Shown here: positions 41,022 to 49,812 of the stretch, in pieces
Layout: each line of letters begins with the position of its first letter
Position numbering within the stretch: the first letter of the stretch is position 1
From: Rhizobium sp. Pop5
GTDB taxonomy: Bacteria > Pseudomonadota > Alphaproteobacteria > Rhizobiales > Rhizobiaceae
Assembly: GCF_024721175.1 (NCBI RefSeq)
Contig: NZ_CP099402.1
Coordinates: 186,001 to 250,000, forward strand
Reading direction: 5' to 3'
Length of the DNA: 64,000 nt
Notes under the pieces: model-generated
What the model was told of the DNA's origin: nothing
Databases searched by the model: none
The model's input: only the letters and a program-made list of their open reading frames with translations
Translations under genes and position numbers: made by a program

Positions 41022-42065
41022 CTATCGCGTGGCTTCCGAAACAGGAAGGCCGACGGCCGGAACAGGCAGAGGCGCATAGGCCGTTTGCGCGGGTCTTGTG
41101 CTGGGCATGCTCCTCGATCCGCCGGAGAGCTTCCACTCGAAATAAGCGATCGTTTTCTCAAGCCCTTCACGCAGGCTCACCGTCGGCTGCCAGCCCAGTT
41201 CTTGCTTGGCGCGGCTGATATCCGGTTTGCGCTGCGTCGGATCGTCGATCGGCAGAGGCTTGAAGACAATGCCTGACTTCGACCCCGTCATTTCGACGAC
41301 CATTTCGGCCAGTTCCCGGACCTGAAACTCGCCAGGATTGCCGAGATTGATCGGGCCTGTGACCCCGGCCGGCGCGCCCATCAGGCGAATGAAGCCTTCA
41401 ATCAGGTCATCCACATAGCAGAAGGAGCGTGTTTGCGTGCCGTTTCCGAAGATGGTGATCGGCTCGTTTTGAAGCGCCTGAACGATGAAGTTGGAGACGA
41501 CGCGGCCGTCATTGGTCTGCATGCGCGGCCCGTAGGTATTGAAAATCCGAGCGACGCGGATTTCGACGCCATATTGACGATGATAGTCGAAGAACAGCGT
41601 CTCGGCGCAGCGCTTGCCTTCGTCGTAGCAGGCACGGGGACCGATCGGATTGACGCTGCCTCGATACTCCTCGGGCTGCGGATGGACCGCCGGGTCGCCG
41701 TAAACTTCGCTCGTGGACGCCTGGAAGATCTTCGCCTTGGTGCGTTTGGCCAAGCCGAGCATATTGATGGCGCCGTGCACATTGGTCTTCACGGTCTGCA
41801 CGGGATCGTGCTGATAGTGGACCGGAGATGCCGGGCAGGCAAGGTTGAAGATCTCGTCGACCTCCACATAGAGCGGGAAGGTGATGTCATGGCGGAGGAT
41901 CTCAAAGCGAGGATCGTCAAGGAGATGCAGCACATTGTCACGCGAACCGGTGTAGTAATTGTCCACGCAGAGGACGTCATTGCCCTCTCTCAAAAGCCTT
42001 TCGCACAGGAAAGACCCCAGAAAACCGGTGCCGCCGGTAACCATAATTCGCTTGTGTCCGTGCAT
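41022..42065 (-). CDS. UDP-glucuronate decarboxylase (UDP-xylose synthase)
   Basis: A 347-residue short-chain dehydrogenase with [10 protein letters not shown], the family-typical [53 protein letters not shown], the catalytic YDEGK (Tyr/Lys) and [10 protein letters not shown]. These define UXS enzymes, which convert UDP-glucuronate to UDP-xylose in the cytosol. Xylose is therefore a likely component of the polymer. Residues after about 315 are a Ser/Pro/Ala-rich tail beyond the usual family end. The gene lies 45 bp downstream of the priming transferase gene. Confidence 0.93.
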   Translation of the reverse strand: MHGHKRIMVTGGTGFLGSFLCERLLREGNDVLCVDNYYTGSRDNVLHLLDDPRFEILRHDITFPLYVEVDEIFNLACPASPVHYQHDPVQTVKTNVHGAINMLGLAKRTKAKIFQASTSEVYGDPAVHPQPEEYRGSVNPIGPRACYDEGKRCAETLFFDYHRQYGVEIRVARIFNTYGPRMQTNDGRVVSNFIVQALQNEPITIFGNGTQTRSFCYVDDLIEGFIRLMGAPAGVTGPINLGNPGEFQVRELAEMVVEMTGSKSGIVFKPLPIDDPTQRKPDISRAKQELGWQPTVSLREGLEKTIAYFEWKLSGGSRSMPSTRPAQTAYAPLPVPAVGLPVSEATR

Positions 42066-42110
42066 TGGTGTGCTCCGTTGTTGATGATTGCCTTCAAGAC
42101 GAGAAACAGG

Positions 42111-43595
42111 TCAGCAAGCTCCCTTGCCCTTTAGGACCGCGGGAATTGTGCTGAGAAGGATGTGGAAATCGAACCACAAGGATCGGTTGTCGATGTAGAA
42201 CTCGTCGAGTTGCTGCTGCCGCTCGATATCGGCATCGCTTCGTTCGGATATTTGCCAAAGGCCCGTGAGTCCCGGCGTGACGGACCGGCGTTTGTCTCGA
42301 AATTCGCTGTCCATCGCCGAAAGGTGATACTCCGGAAACGGGCGTGGTCCGACGAACGCCATCTGGCCTGCCATGATGTTCGCCAATTGCGGGAGCTCGT
42401 CGATGCTCGAAGAGCGCAGCATATGTCCTATGACGGGAAGGACGCGCGGGTCGTCCTTGAGCTTGAAGTGGCTCAGCCACTCCGCACGCATGGCAGGATT
42501 GTCCCGGAACAATGCTTCAAGGCGCTGTTCCGCATCCTGGTACATCGTCCGCAATTTCAGAACGTGCACCGGCTTGCCGGACCGTCCTTCCCTGGTATGC
42601 CGGAAGAAGACGGGGCCCGGATCGATGGCGTAGATTGCGGCCGCTGCAAACGCGATGAATGGCGTGACCACGATCGCTGCAGGGATGGCGATTGCGAGAT
42701 CGAAGATCCGGCGAACCAGATCCGAGTTGAACGAACTCCCGCTGGTGGTCAGGCGAATACCGATCTCTCCGCCGACATCGGCATGTCGCAATCCGCTTAC
42801 CTTGAGGTTCGGAGTGTCGCACAGCAAGATAACTTCGGCGAACTTCCGACGCATCGCCGCCAAGTCGGGCACAAGCGAGTCTGCGTCGCCCGCAATGATG
42901 GCAATGGATGGTCCGCCATCGGGCAACTCCTCAAAACTGTCGGGAGAAAAGGGCTCCGGCCTGATGCCGGACTGCCAGTGGTCCTTGAAATGCGCCACAA
43001 GCGCGGGAGTAAGGTTGCGCCCCGCTATGATAACCGCGGGCTCCCCCCACACTCCAAGTCTAAAGCACAGGCCTCGTGCAAGCCAATGTAGAAGTGGCTG
43101 AATCATCAGCCCAAGGCCGAGGAACGCAATTACTGCAAGCAGCAGCCCTCCCGCCTCCGGCAGGATAATTGCTGCGAATGCCGTCAGGACAGCCACCTTG
43201 ACGGCGGCTATGGTGCGCCGCCGCAGATGTTCGTGGTCATGCAGCCGATATCCAGGATAGAGGCCGGCCGATGCGTAAAGAACGATTGCTGACAGTGCCG
43301 CGATCGTGAACGCACGCTCCGCTATCGTGCTCTCCGAACCACCGGGAAGAAAAGACAGCAGAATAAAATAGGCAACCAAATAGCTTGCAACGTCACCGGC
43401 AAACAGAACGGACGATGTTGCAAGCCGAGGAAGCCGGCGCCCTACGGCGACTGAGGTATTCAACTCTGTCCGCAGAAAGGGGTCGCCGGTCTTGACTACC
43501 GGCGGCACGGAACCTGCCGGAATCGCCCGCGACGTCGTATCATTTGATTTGGATGCCTTAGAGCGGCCTGTTGTCATCGCTGACGGCGCAAACAT
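42111..43595 (-). CDS. Polyprenyl-phosphate glycosylphosphotransferase (priming enzyme, WbaP/ExoY-like)
   Basis: A 494-residue membrane protein. Four to five N-terminal helices (about residues 55-190) and a Rossmann-like CoA-type middle region precede a helix (LAIAIPAAIVVTPFIAFAAA) and the catalytic domain: FFRHTREGRSGKPVHVLKLRTM, KLKDDPRVLPVIGHMLRSSS, DELPQLANIMAGQMAFVGPRP, TPGLTGLWQISERSD. It transfers a sugar-1-phosphate to undecaprenyl phosphate and so starts repeat-unit synthesis at the inner membrane. The full WbaP-like topology suggests a hexose-1-phosphate donor, but the sugar is not certain. The wecG-like gene ends 14 bp upstream. Confidence 0.92.
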   Translation of the reverse strand: MFAPSAMTTGRSKASKSNDTTSRAIPAGSVPPVVKTGDPFLRTELNTSVAVGRRLPRLATSSVLFAGDVASYLVAYFILLSFLPGGSESTIAERAFTIAALSAIVLYASAGLYPGYRLHDHEHLRRRTIAAVKVAVLTAFAAIILPEAGGLLLAVIAFLGLGLMIQPLLHWLARGLCFRLGVWGEPAVIIAGRNLTPALVAHFKDHWQSGIRPEPFSPDSFEELPDGGPSIAIIAGDADSLVPDLAAMRRKFAEVILLCDTPNLKVSGLRHADVGGEIGIRLTTSGSSFNSDLVRRIFDLAIAIPAAIVVTPFIAFAAAAIYAIDPGPVFFRHTREGRSGKPVHVLKLRTMYQDAEQRLEALFRDNPAMRAEWLSHFKLKDDPRVLPVIGHMLRSSSIDELPQLANIMAGQMAFVGPRPFPEYHLSAMDSEFRDKRRSVTPGLTGLWQISERSDADIERQQQLDEFYIDNRSLWFDFHILLSTIPAVLKGKGAC

Positions 43596-43609
43596 GACGC
43601 TTTACTCCC

Positions 43610-44467
43610 CTACTGCATTTGTCCCGACGCACCCGATCCGGAAACGACGTCCTCGATCGGAAACTCCCGAAGTCCCAGTCTCTGGAATGCTGTCAATGAG
43701 ATGAAGGCTGGCACGACGAGCGCATAGCGCCGCCACAGGCGTCGCGGCTCGCACAGAAGACGAAATGCCCATTCGAAGCCGCTTCTTTGAATGAACCTTG
43801 GGGCTTGCCGCTTGAGGCCGGCGTGGAAATCGAATGCAGCTCCGACGCCGATAAGCATCGATGCATCCAGACGATCACGCATGCGCGCCATCCAGAGTTC
43901 CTGCTTGGGACTGCTCAGCCCCACCCAGATGATATCGGCGCCGGATCGGTTGAGCCGGTCTGCTATATCGGCTTCCTCTTGCGGTGACAGTTTATGAAAA
44001 GGCGGCGCATAGGAGCCGACTATCTCAGCTTCCGGGAATTTCGCGAGGAGGCGGGCCTGCAAGTGCTGCAGCGTCTCGGGCGTTGCGCCATAAAGGAAGT
44101 GGCGTATACCCTTCGATGCGCCGGCCTCGAAAACAGACAACATCAGATCAGGTCCGTAGACCCTGTCGCTCTCCAGATGGCCGGCATGCTTCAAGGCCCA
44201 GACCAATGGCATGCCGTCGGGGGTCACGAGAAACGCCCGGTTATGGATCGAGCGGAGCTCCGGATCATCCTGGCACCTGATGACGCCGTGTGCGTCGCGA
44301 ACGCACACATATTCCTTCCTGCCGTCTTCGATGGCTTTTTGAATAAATCCCGTCGCGCTTTTGAGATTAACCGCCGAAATGCGAACCCCAAGGACATTGG
44401 TCCATCCCATGGAGTCTTTCGGATTAAGAACTGAAGTCTGTCTGCTGTCTTCTTGTTGCTTTCTCAT
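43610..44467 (-). CDS. WecG/TagA/CpsF-family glycosyltransferase
   Basis: A 285-residue GT26 enzyme. Family marks are FLVTPDGMPLVWALK with the catalytic-region Asp, HFLYGATPETLQHL, VGSYAPPF, IIWVGLSSPKQELWM, and IGVGAAFDFHAGLKRQAPRF near residue 205. These enzymes add the second sugar (often N-acetylmannosaminuronate or similar) to an undecaprenyl-linked sugar. With the diamino-uronate operon nearby, a uronic-acid donor is an attractive but unproven idea. It heads a minus-strand group of four genes running to 39191. Confidence 0.9.
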   Translation of the reverse strand: MRKQQEDSRQTSVLNPKDSMGWTNVLGVRISAVNLKSATGFIQKAIEDGRKEYVCVRDAHGVIRCQDDPELRSIHNRAFLVTPDGMPLVWALKHAGHLESDRVYGPDLMLSVFEAGASKGIRHFLYGATPETLQHLQARLLAKFPEAEIVGSYAPPFHKLSPQEEADIADRLNRSGADIIWVGLSSPKQELWMARMRDRLDASMLIGVGAAFDFHAGLKRQAPRFIQRSGFEWAFRLLCEPRRLWRRYALVVPAFISLTAFQRLGLREFPIEDVVSGSGASGQMQ

Positions 44468-44832
44468 GACATGCGCTTTCGCGTTCTAAACTGTCATCAG
44501 AATATGCTTTCAGGACGTTTGCCTCCATACTTGCAGCTCCAACTATTGGACGTAGATGAGACTTCATATTTCTACGCCTTAGGCCGGGATAAGTTACAAT
44601 ATTAGAGGTAAGGTAATATACCCCTACTACTCGCGCCGTTGCTCTTTTGGATGAGTGCCGTCCAGGAAGAGCGGTTTGCCCTTCTCGAAGCCTCGACAGA
44701 AATGGCAATCCAAAAGGCGAGATGACGCCCGGTCGGCGAGCCGTCAGAGCCATCCGACAGGGCCAAGCCGGCCACAGGATCTGGACAGTGGGATATACTT
44801 TGTGTCGGCTTATACTTGGCGCAGGAATACTG
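44468..44832. promoter_or_regulatory. Promoter region upstream of the wecG-like gene
   Basis: 365 bp between the beta-helix gene stop and the wecG-like start. It contains the shared heptamer CTACGCC (44572-44578, followed by TTA) and an AT-rich patch (AATATTAGAGGTAAGGTAATA around 44600) suited to a promoter for the minus-strand genes. A 47-codon frame (44424-44567, minus) overlaps the wecG-like start but has no convincing support. Confidence 0.45.
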
Positions 44833-46959
44833 CTACTCAGCCGGCGCGACAACGCTTCCGGTGTCCGCCCCCGCCTTCTGAAGATCCGGAAGGCTGCCAG
44901 ATTCTCCCGAACGCATGATCCCCGGATGTATTCGGAAGCTCTTGTCGTTCAAATTGCCGATATAGCGGTTGCGCGCGAACTGTACGTATCCGGCCCCATG
45001 GTCAGGAGCGTAGACGTAGGCTGCAAGCCCACTGCTGCTGTCGATCGATACGGTATTGTCCTCGATGCGATTGGGGCCGGCCCATGGCGGACGCCAGCCC
45101 CTGCCGGTGCTGTCATCTACGCGGAAAGCCGCGCCCGATCCGTCGGTGATGACGTTTCCCACCACCAGGTTGCTCCAGCCGCCATTGATGCCGATCGCCG
45201 TGACGTTGCCCGAGAGCGTGTTTCCCTCGATCCGCAGCCCGCTCGCCTTGCCATCCGTATAGATCGCCCAACTGATGGGAGACGGCCATTCGTTGGTATT
45301 CTCATATCGGGGAGGCCAGAAGGTCCCATCGGCCCTGTTCATGAGCTGATCGGTCCCGGTCACGAGATTGGAGCGGATAGTGCTGTTCAGGCGGTCGCCC
45401 TGTTCGCCCATCATCTTGATGGCGCCGCCATCCGCCGTCTGCTGATTGGCGTTATGGACCACGTTGTGCTCGATGACGGCGTTGTAAACGGCGTCATTGG
45501 ACCCCCACAGCGAACCGCCGGCGATCCCGAACTGCGCCGTGTTTTCGATCAGGTTGTCGGCGATCCTGACATTGTCGGCCGCCTGAAACCATATCCCGGC
45601 GGTTTCGATATAAGTCTTTCCGATGTCATGGATGTGGTTCGAAAGGATTCTAGCGCCGCTCGACTTGCCGAACGTGCCGTAATTCGTGCCGACGTAAATG
45701 CCGTTGCCGGCCACGTCAGCAATCACATTGCCGGCAATCAATGCATCCTTGCTTTCCGTCACATGCAGCCCGACGCCGACATTTTCGATCGTGTTGCCGA
45801 GAATCCTGACGCCATCGGCGTGCTCGATCCGTATGGCGCCAAATCCTCTGGTCTCGGTGTAGAACTTGCCGCTGCCGTCAGGGGCTCCATCCCTGAGCTC
45901 CAGCCCTGAAATAACCATGCCGCCGGCGCCGTCCAACCTGAAGAATGTCGGCAGAATCCCTGCAACAACGACGGAGTCGGATAAGGCCCGATCGACAGGG
46001 ATATAATAAAGCTCGCCCGCGGCGGGGTCGTACCACCACTCCCCTGCTGCATCGAGCAAGGCCTTGGCTCCGGTCAGGAAATAGCGGCTGCCTTCTGCGG
46101 TAAAGAAGTAGTCCGTGCCTTTCGTTTGGACCGTCCGGCCCGCACGATCGATGGACACGACAGGAAGTGTATCATTGCCCCACTGGCTTCCAGGTTGATA
46201 CCCTCCAACGATGTTCACGACCAGGCCACCTGGATCGTCCATCGCCGGAAGATCGCCGGCATGGAAACAAAAGCGCGTGTTTGCCTGCCGCGCGGCGATG
46301 GCAGGCTCGCACTTGGCGGCAAACAGCCACCCCTTGCGTGGATCGCCGTCAGCGGGGGCGTTGGGGAAACGCGCCCGTGTTTGGCGTATCCCGTTGACGA
46401 AGAGGTCACCCACGCCGTTACCCCCCGGCAATTTCAGCGGCGCCGTCCAGCGCCCATCCGGCTGCCGTGCCCAGTCGACCACGCGCAGCCCGCCGTGCAA
46501 GATCGGCGCTTCATTGCATCTTGCCGTGAGGATCAAGCCTGCATCGCGGGCATCGAAGACGATCGGCTGAGTGAGGTAGTAATCGCCTTTACCGAGCGCG
46601 ATCGTATTGCTGCCGCCCCTCTCGCGGGCAGCATCGCGCGCTCTTTCGATGCTGGCGAAGGGGCCGTCGTCTCCCTGCTCACTTGCGGTCGCAAGAAGGC
46701 CGCTCCAGGTGTCTTTGCCATCAGGAGAAACGTAAAATATCGTCCGCGTCCCGGTGCCGCCGCTCAACAGGCCGCTTAAGGAGGTCCCATCCAGCTTGTC
46801 TGACGAAGTCGCGGGAGCTTCCGCGCAAGTCGCCTCCCTGACAAGCATCTGAAGGCGTTCGGGCACATCTATCTCCGTCCCGGCCGGAGCCGGATTACCG
46901 GACTGCGGAGAGAGCAGGACAGGCAAAATGCTGAGCATCACTCCGAAACGCGGCCTCAT
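44833..46959 (-). CDS. Secreted right-handed beta-helix protein
   Basis: A 708-residue protein with a short signal-like N-terminus (VMLSILPVLLSPQSG). Residues about 95-350 contain IFYVSPDGKDTWSG and a preceding-domain typical of Gly/Asn-rich polysaccharide-acting proteins. Residues about 350-680 are tandem parallel beta-helix turns of the NosD/pectate-lyase type (VRILGNTIENVGVGLHV, DALIAGNVIADVAGNGIYV, NSTIRSNLVTG). Such proteins in exopolysaccharide loci are usually lyases, hydrolases or epimerases acting on the polymer. Catalytic residues cannot be named with confidence. Its ATG overlaps the polymerase TGA (ATGA), which ties it to polymer assembly. Confidence 0.82.
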   Translation of the reverse strand: MRPRFGVMLSILPVLLSPQSGNPAPAGTEIDVPERLQMLVREATCAEAPATSSDKLDGTSLSGLLSGGTGTRTIFYVSPDGKDTWSGLLATASEQGDDGPFASIERARDAARERGGSNTIALGKGDYYLTQPIVFDARDAGLILTARCNEAPILHGGLRVVDWARQPDGRWTAPLKLPGGNGVGDLFVNGIRQTRARFPNAPADGDPRKGWLFAAKCEPAIAARQANTRFCFHAGDLPAMDDPGGLVVNIVGGYQPGSQWGNDTLPVVSIDRAGRTVQTKGTDYFFTAEGSRYFLTGAKALLDAAGEWWYDPAAGELYYIPVDRALSDSVVVAGILPTFFRLDGAGGMVISGLELRDGAPDGSGKFYTETRGFGAIRIEHADGVRILGNTIENVGVGLHVTESKDALIAGNVIADVAGNGIYVGTNYGTFGKSSGARILSNHIHDIGKTYIETAGIWFQAADNVRIADNLIENTAQFGIAGGSLWGSNDAVYNAVIEHNVVHNANQQTADGGAIKMMGEQGDRLNSTIRSNLVTGTDQLMNRADGTFWPPRYENTNEWPSPISWAIYTDGKASGLRIEGNTLSGNVTAIGINGGWSNLVVGNVITDGSGAAFRVDDSTGRGWRPPWAGPNRIEDNTVSIDSSSGLAAYVYAPDHGAGYVQFARNRYIGNLNDKSFRIHPGIMRSGESGSLPDLQKAGADTGSVVAPAE

Positions 46960-48146
46960 GAGATCTGCAGCCCGCTTGCAAGGCTTGGCGAGGGCGCCTG
47001 CCAGGATGTCGAACGGCTGACCGAAACGACGGGCGCGTACAGCGAAAACATGATGATGGCTGCGGTAAACAGGATGAAGATGGCGTCGTTCTGAACCAGA
47101 AAGAAACTCTCGGTCAGGTTCATCACCAGGATCATGATGGTCAGGACATTGAGCCACAGCCATCCATATTGGGGATCATGGCATTGAAGGACCGCGCCCT
47201 GGCGGATTGCACGCAGAAGCATCAGAACAAACGGGACCATTCCCATGACTCCAAAGCTCAACAGGATATCGCGGTATCCATTATGCGCGTGGGGTGCTGC
47301 CCATCCCAATTTCAGCCATATGTGCGTCGCCTGGGGGTTATCGACTGTCCAGAAAGCCTGGTAGCCATAGCCGAGCATCCAGCGATCGGATATTTCGACA
47401 TCGACCAGCTCCCACAATGGCACCCGGCCGGTCAAAGTCGCGTCCTTGCCGAGCGCTTCAAGGGCCGGAACCAGGAACTCGTGCAGCGAAATCAGAATGC
47501 CGACAGCCAGCTGAACGAAAAACAGAACGACGACGACGCGGCCGATGCTGCTGCTTTTCTTCAGAAGGGTGTAAAAGCCGATCAGGCAATAGGACGCCGA
47601 CGTTGCAATGATGGCGGTCATCGATCCGGAGCTTGCAAGGCAGATGATCCCCGCGGCCAAAAAGACGAAGGCGGTTCGCCGCAGGCCGAGCGTCCTGTCG
47701 AGCAGGACCGCCGTGGCCACCAGGATCATCAGGCACGCGTACCAGCCCAGAACGTTCTTGTGAATGAAGACGCCCCGCATGGCGCCGTCCGGCATGTTGG
47801 CGAGGCTTGGCGACACCACGGAGATGACCACGCTGAAGAGGATACAGCCTCCGAAGGTCACGAACAGCAGGAACAGCAACTGCCTTGGGGTGAAACGTAT
47901 CGCCAGAACGTAGGAAAGAAGCACGCAAAACAAAAGGCCGATTGCACGCCGCAAGCTCGTCGTCGGGTCTATTGACCACATCGTCGACAGAAATGGCATG
48001 ACCAGGATCATGGGAACGATCAGGTTTCGCCTGAGCGCCAGTAGAAACTGGGGAAAATTGCGTATCAGGATAATAATCGTAAATATGTAGACCGGGAAAC
48101 AAGGAAGCCGAAGGATGGATTTGGCAGATCTCGCTGAGCGTTCCAT
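46956..48146 (-). CDS. Wzy/O-antigen ligase-like polymerase, probably with a frameshifted N-terminus
   Basis: A 396-residue membrane protein with about ten helices and the O-antigen ligase/polymerase-type loop (GVFIHKNVLGWYACLMIL, TGRVPLWELV, HAHNGYRDILLSFG). It should join repeat units in the periplasm. The frame begins at ATG 48146 without a good ribosome binding site. Immediately upstream, in the neighbouring frame starting at ATG 48276, lies a plausible first helix (ISIFLQAGAFLPLILADSDG), which is where such proteins normally start. One base of shift near 48110-48150 would join them. The gene is followed, with ATGA overlap, by the beta-helix gene. Confidence 0.82.
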   Translation of the reverse strand: MERSARSAKSILRLPCFPVYIFTIIILIRNFPQFLLALRRNLIVPMILVMPFLSTMWSIDPTTSLRRAIGLLFCVLLSYVLAIRFTPRQLLFLLFVTFGGCILFSVVISVVSPSLANMPDGAMRGVFIHKNVLGWYACLMILVATAVLLDRTLGLRRTAFVFLAAGIICLASSGSMTAIIATSASYCLIGFYTLLKKSSSIGRVVVVLFFVQLAVGILISLHEFLVPALEALGKDATLTGRVPLWELVDVEISDRWMLGYGYQAFWTVDNPQATHIWLKLGWAAPHAHNGYRDILLSFGVMGMVPFVLMLLRAIRQGAVLQCHDPQYGWLWLNVLTIMILVMNLTESFFLVQNDAIFILFTAAIIMFSLYAPVVSVSRSTSWQAPSPSLASGLQIS

Positions 48147-48861
48147 CGGAATCTGCGAGGATCAGCGGCAGGAAGGCGCCTGCCTGAAGAAAAATGGATA
48201 TGCCGGCGCCCCAGCATTCTATAGCCCGCCAACTGATGGTTGGTCCGACGGCAGTTCTGAGGCTATCTACTCTCATTATCCGTCTCGACTGATCAGAACA
48301 GACAAGCGACTATGGATCGCGGCGGATCAAAAACAGATGCCGGCCTTCGTGGCGGCGCCGCTCTCAAGCAATCACCCAGCCATATCCGCAGTCAACCTGT
48401 CCTAGCGAAGGGCGGGCTACGCCTAATGCACCTCCGCTCCACCCAAAGACGATGTTGCGCCTAAGCTTTCAGCCGGCAATCACCCAAAAGACGGGTCTTC
48501 ATGCCCACGCATTGCCCTTAAGAGCAGATGTTGCACGTCTCCGTTCACCGGTACCGTGGCGATGAATGTCTTGTGATGCGTGGCCAGCAAGCCGCGGCTT
48601 CACTGGAATGAGGCAATAATTCTGTCAGAGGCTCTCTCTGCAGTCGAAGCCTGGAAGGTTAGGATTGCTATGTTTCTGCGTCATGATCCTAGTTCTCTGT
48701 GCGACACGACGAGCGCCGCACGCGTCGTGGCATTGTCAGCAGCATTCTCATCGGCTCTGCGCGAGATACCGTTCGGCCGACACGGGACTCTGGTCGATCT
48801 CTTGAGCAACTTTGTACCGCTGTGCAGCGGTGCATCGCAGCAACCTGCCTGAGGGCTCGCC
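48147..48861. promoter_or_regulatory. Divergent region between the polymerase and the first glycosyltransferase of the plus-strand operon
   Basis: 715 bp. 48147-48276 (minus frame from ATG 48276) probably encodes the lost N-terminal helix of the polymerase. CTACGCC occurs at 48417-48423 (followed by TAA), and a similar TTGCGCCTAA at 48455-48464. A weak 60-codon frame, 48670-48852 on the plus strand, ends 9 bp before the glycosyltransferase start; it has no recognisable product and I do not call it. Confidence 0.4.
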
Positions 48862-49812
48862 ATGGAGCGGCCGGCTGTCAGTGTCCTCATCAATAATTAT
48901 AACTACGCCCGCTTCATCGGGCGGGCGATAGACAGCGTGTTGAGCCAGGATGCTGGCAATGTCGAGATCATCGTCGTCGATGACGGCTCTACCGACCAGT
49001 CGCGGTCTGTTCTGGAAGCCTATGGCAGCCGGGTGAAGGCGATCTTCCAGGAGAACGCAGGACAGGCCGTTGCGATCAACACCGCTGTCGCATCAAGCAC
49101 GGGCGAGATCCTCTGCTTTCTCGATGCCGACGACTGGTGGGCGCCGGGCAAGCTGTCGGCGACCGCCGCGGCGTTCCGCGCAAACTCTCAGGCTTCGCTC
49201 GTCTATCACCGGCTGCAGCCGACGCTCGTCGACGGCACGCTGACGTCCAAGCCGATCCCCCGGACCCTGTGTTCAGGGGCCTTGTCGCCGCTGCTCACCA
49301 GGTCGGCCGGCTGGTGGCCGTTTCCGATGACGTCGGCCGTCTCGGTACGACGCAGCGCTTGGAATGTCGCGGGCAACATTCCCGAACAATTCCGCATTTC
49401 GGCCGACGCCTGGCTCGTGGGGATCTATCCTTTTCTGGGGGATGTCATTGCCATGCCGGATCCGCTTGGATTCTACCGCATCCACAATAACAACTGGTAT
49501 CGCTCGACCGAGGATGCCGCAACCCTGAGGCGGCGGATGACGCACTGGCAGCGGACCGTTGAAGCAACGAACCTGTTTCTCTCAGCCCATGCGCTGCCGG
49601 CAAGGCTGCATCTGACGGATCACTATCCCTATCGCATCGCGTCGGCGAAGCTGCAGGGAGCCGATGCGCGCACGCGGTTCAAGCTTGCCGTCGAGGGGCT
49701 CTTCTTTGCCGGCGAACCGAACCTGCTCAGGCGGCTGCGCGATAGTTTGCGCTCGGCGCGCAGCCTGTCACGGCTCGGCCTCAACGCCGGCCTGTCGGAG
49801 GCCGTGAAATGA
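48862..49812 (+). CDS. Family 2 glycosyltransferase
   Basis: A 316-residue GT-A enzyme: VSVLINNYNYARFIGRAIDS at the N-terminus, the nucleotide-binding VVDDGSTDQS (about residue 40), and the DxD-type FLDADDWW near residue 90. The C-terminal part has the acceptor-side ISADAWLVG. It should add a sugar to the lipid-linked repeat unit in the cytosol; donor and linkage are not readable. It is the first of four plus-strand genes joined by short overlaps; its TGA overlaps the next ATG. Confidence 0.9.
   Translation: MERPAVSVLINNYNYARFIGRAIDSVLSQDAGNVEIIVVDDGSTDQSRSVLEAYGSRVKAIFQENAGQAVAINTAVASSTGEILCFLDADDWWAPGKLSATAAAFRANSQASLVYHRLQPTLVDGTLTSKPIPRTLCSGALSPLLTRSAGWWPFPMTSAVSVRRSAWNVAGNIPEQFRISADAWLVGIYPFLGDVIAMPDPLGFYRIHNNNWYRSTEDAATLRRRMTHWQRTVEATNLFLSAHALPARLHLTDHYPYRIASAKLQGADARTRFKLAVEGLFFAGEPNLLRRLRDSLRSARSLSRLGLNAGLSEAVK

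Noticed and set aside
44424..44567. 47-codon minus-strand frame overlapping the wecG-like start
   Set aside because: No good ribosome binding site and no composition typical of a gene; more likely leader sequence.
48580..48852. 90-codon plus-strand frame before the first glycosyltransferase
   Set aside because: No recognisable domain or ribosome binding site; kept only as a note in the intergenic entry.
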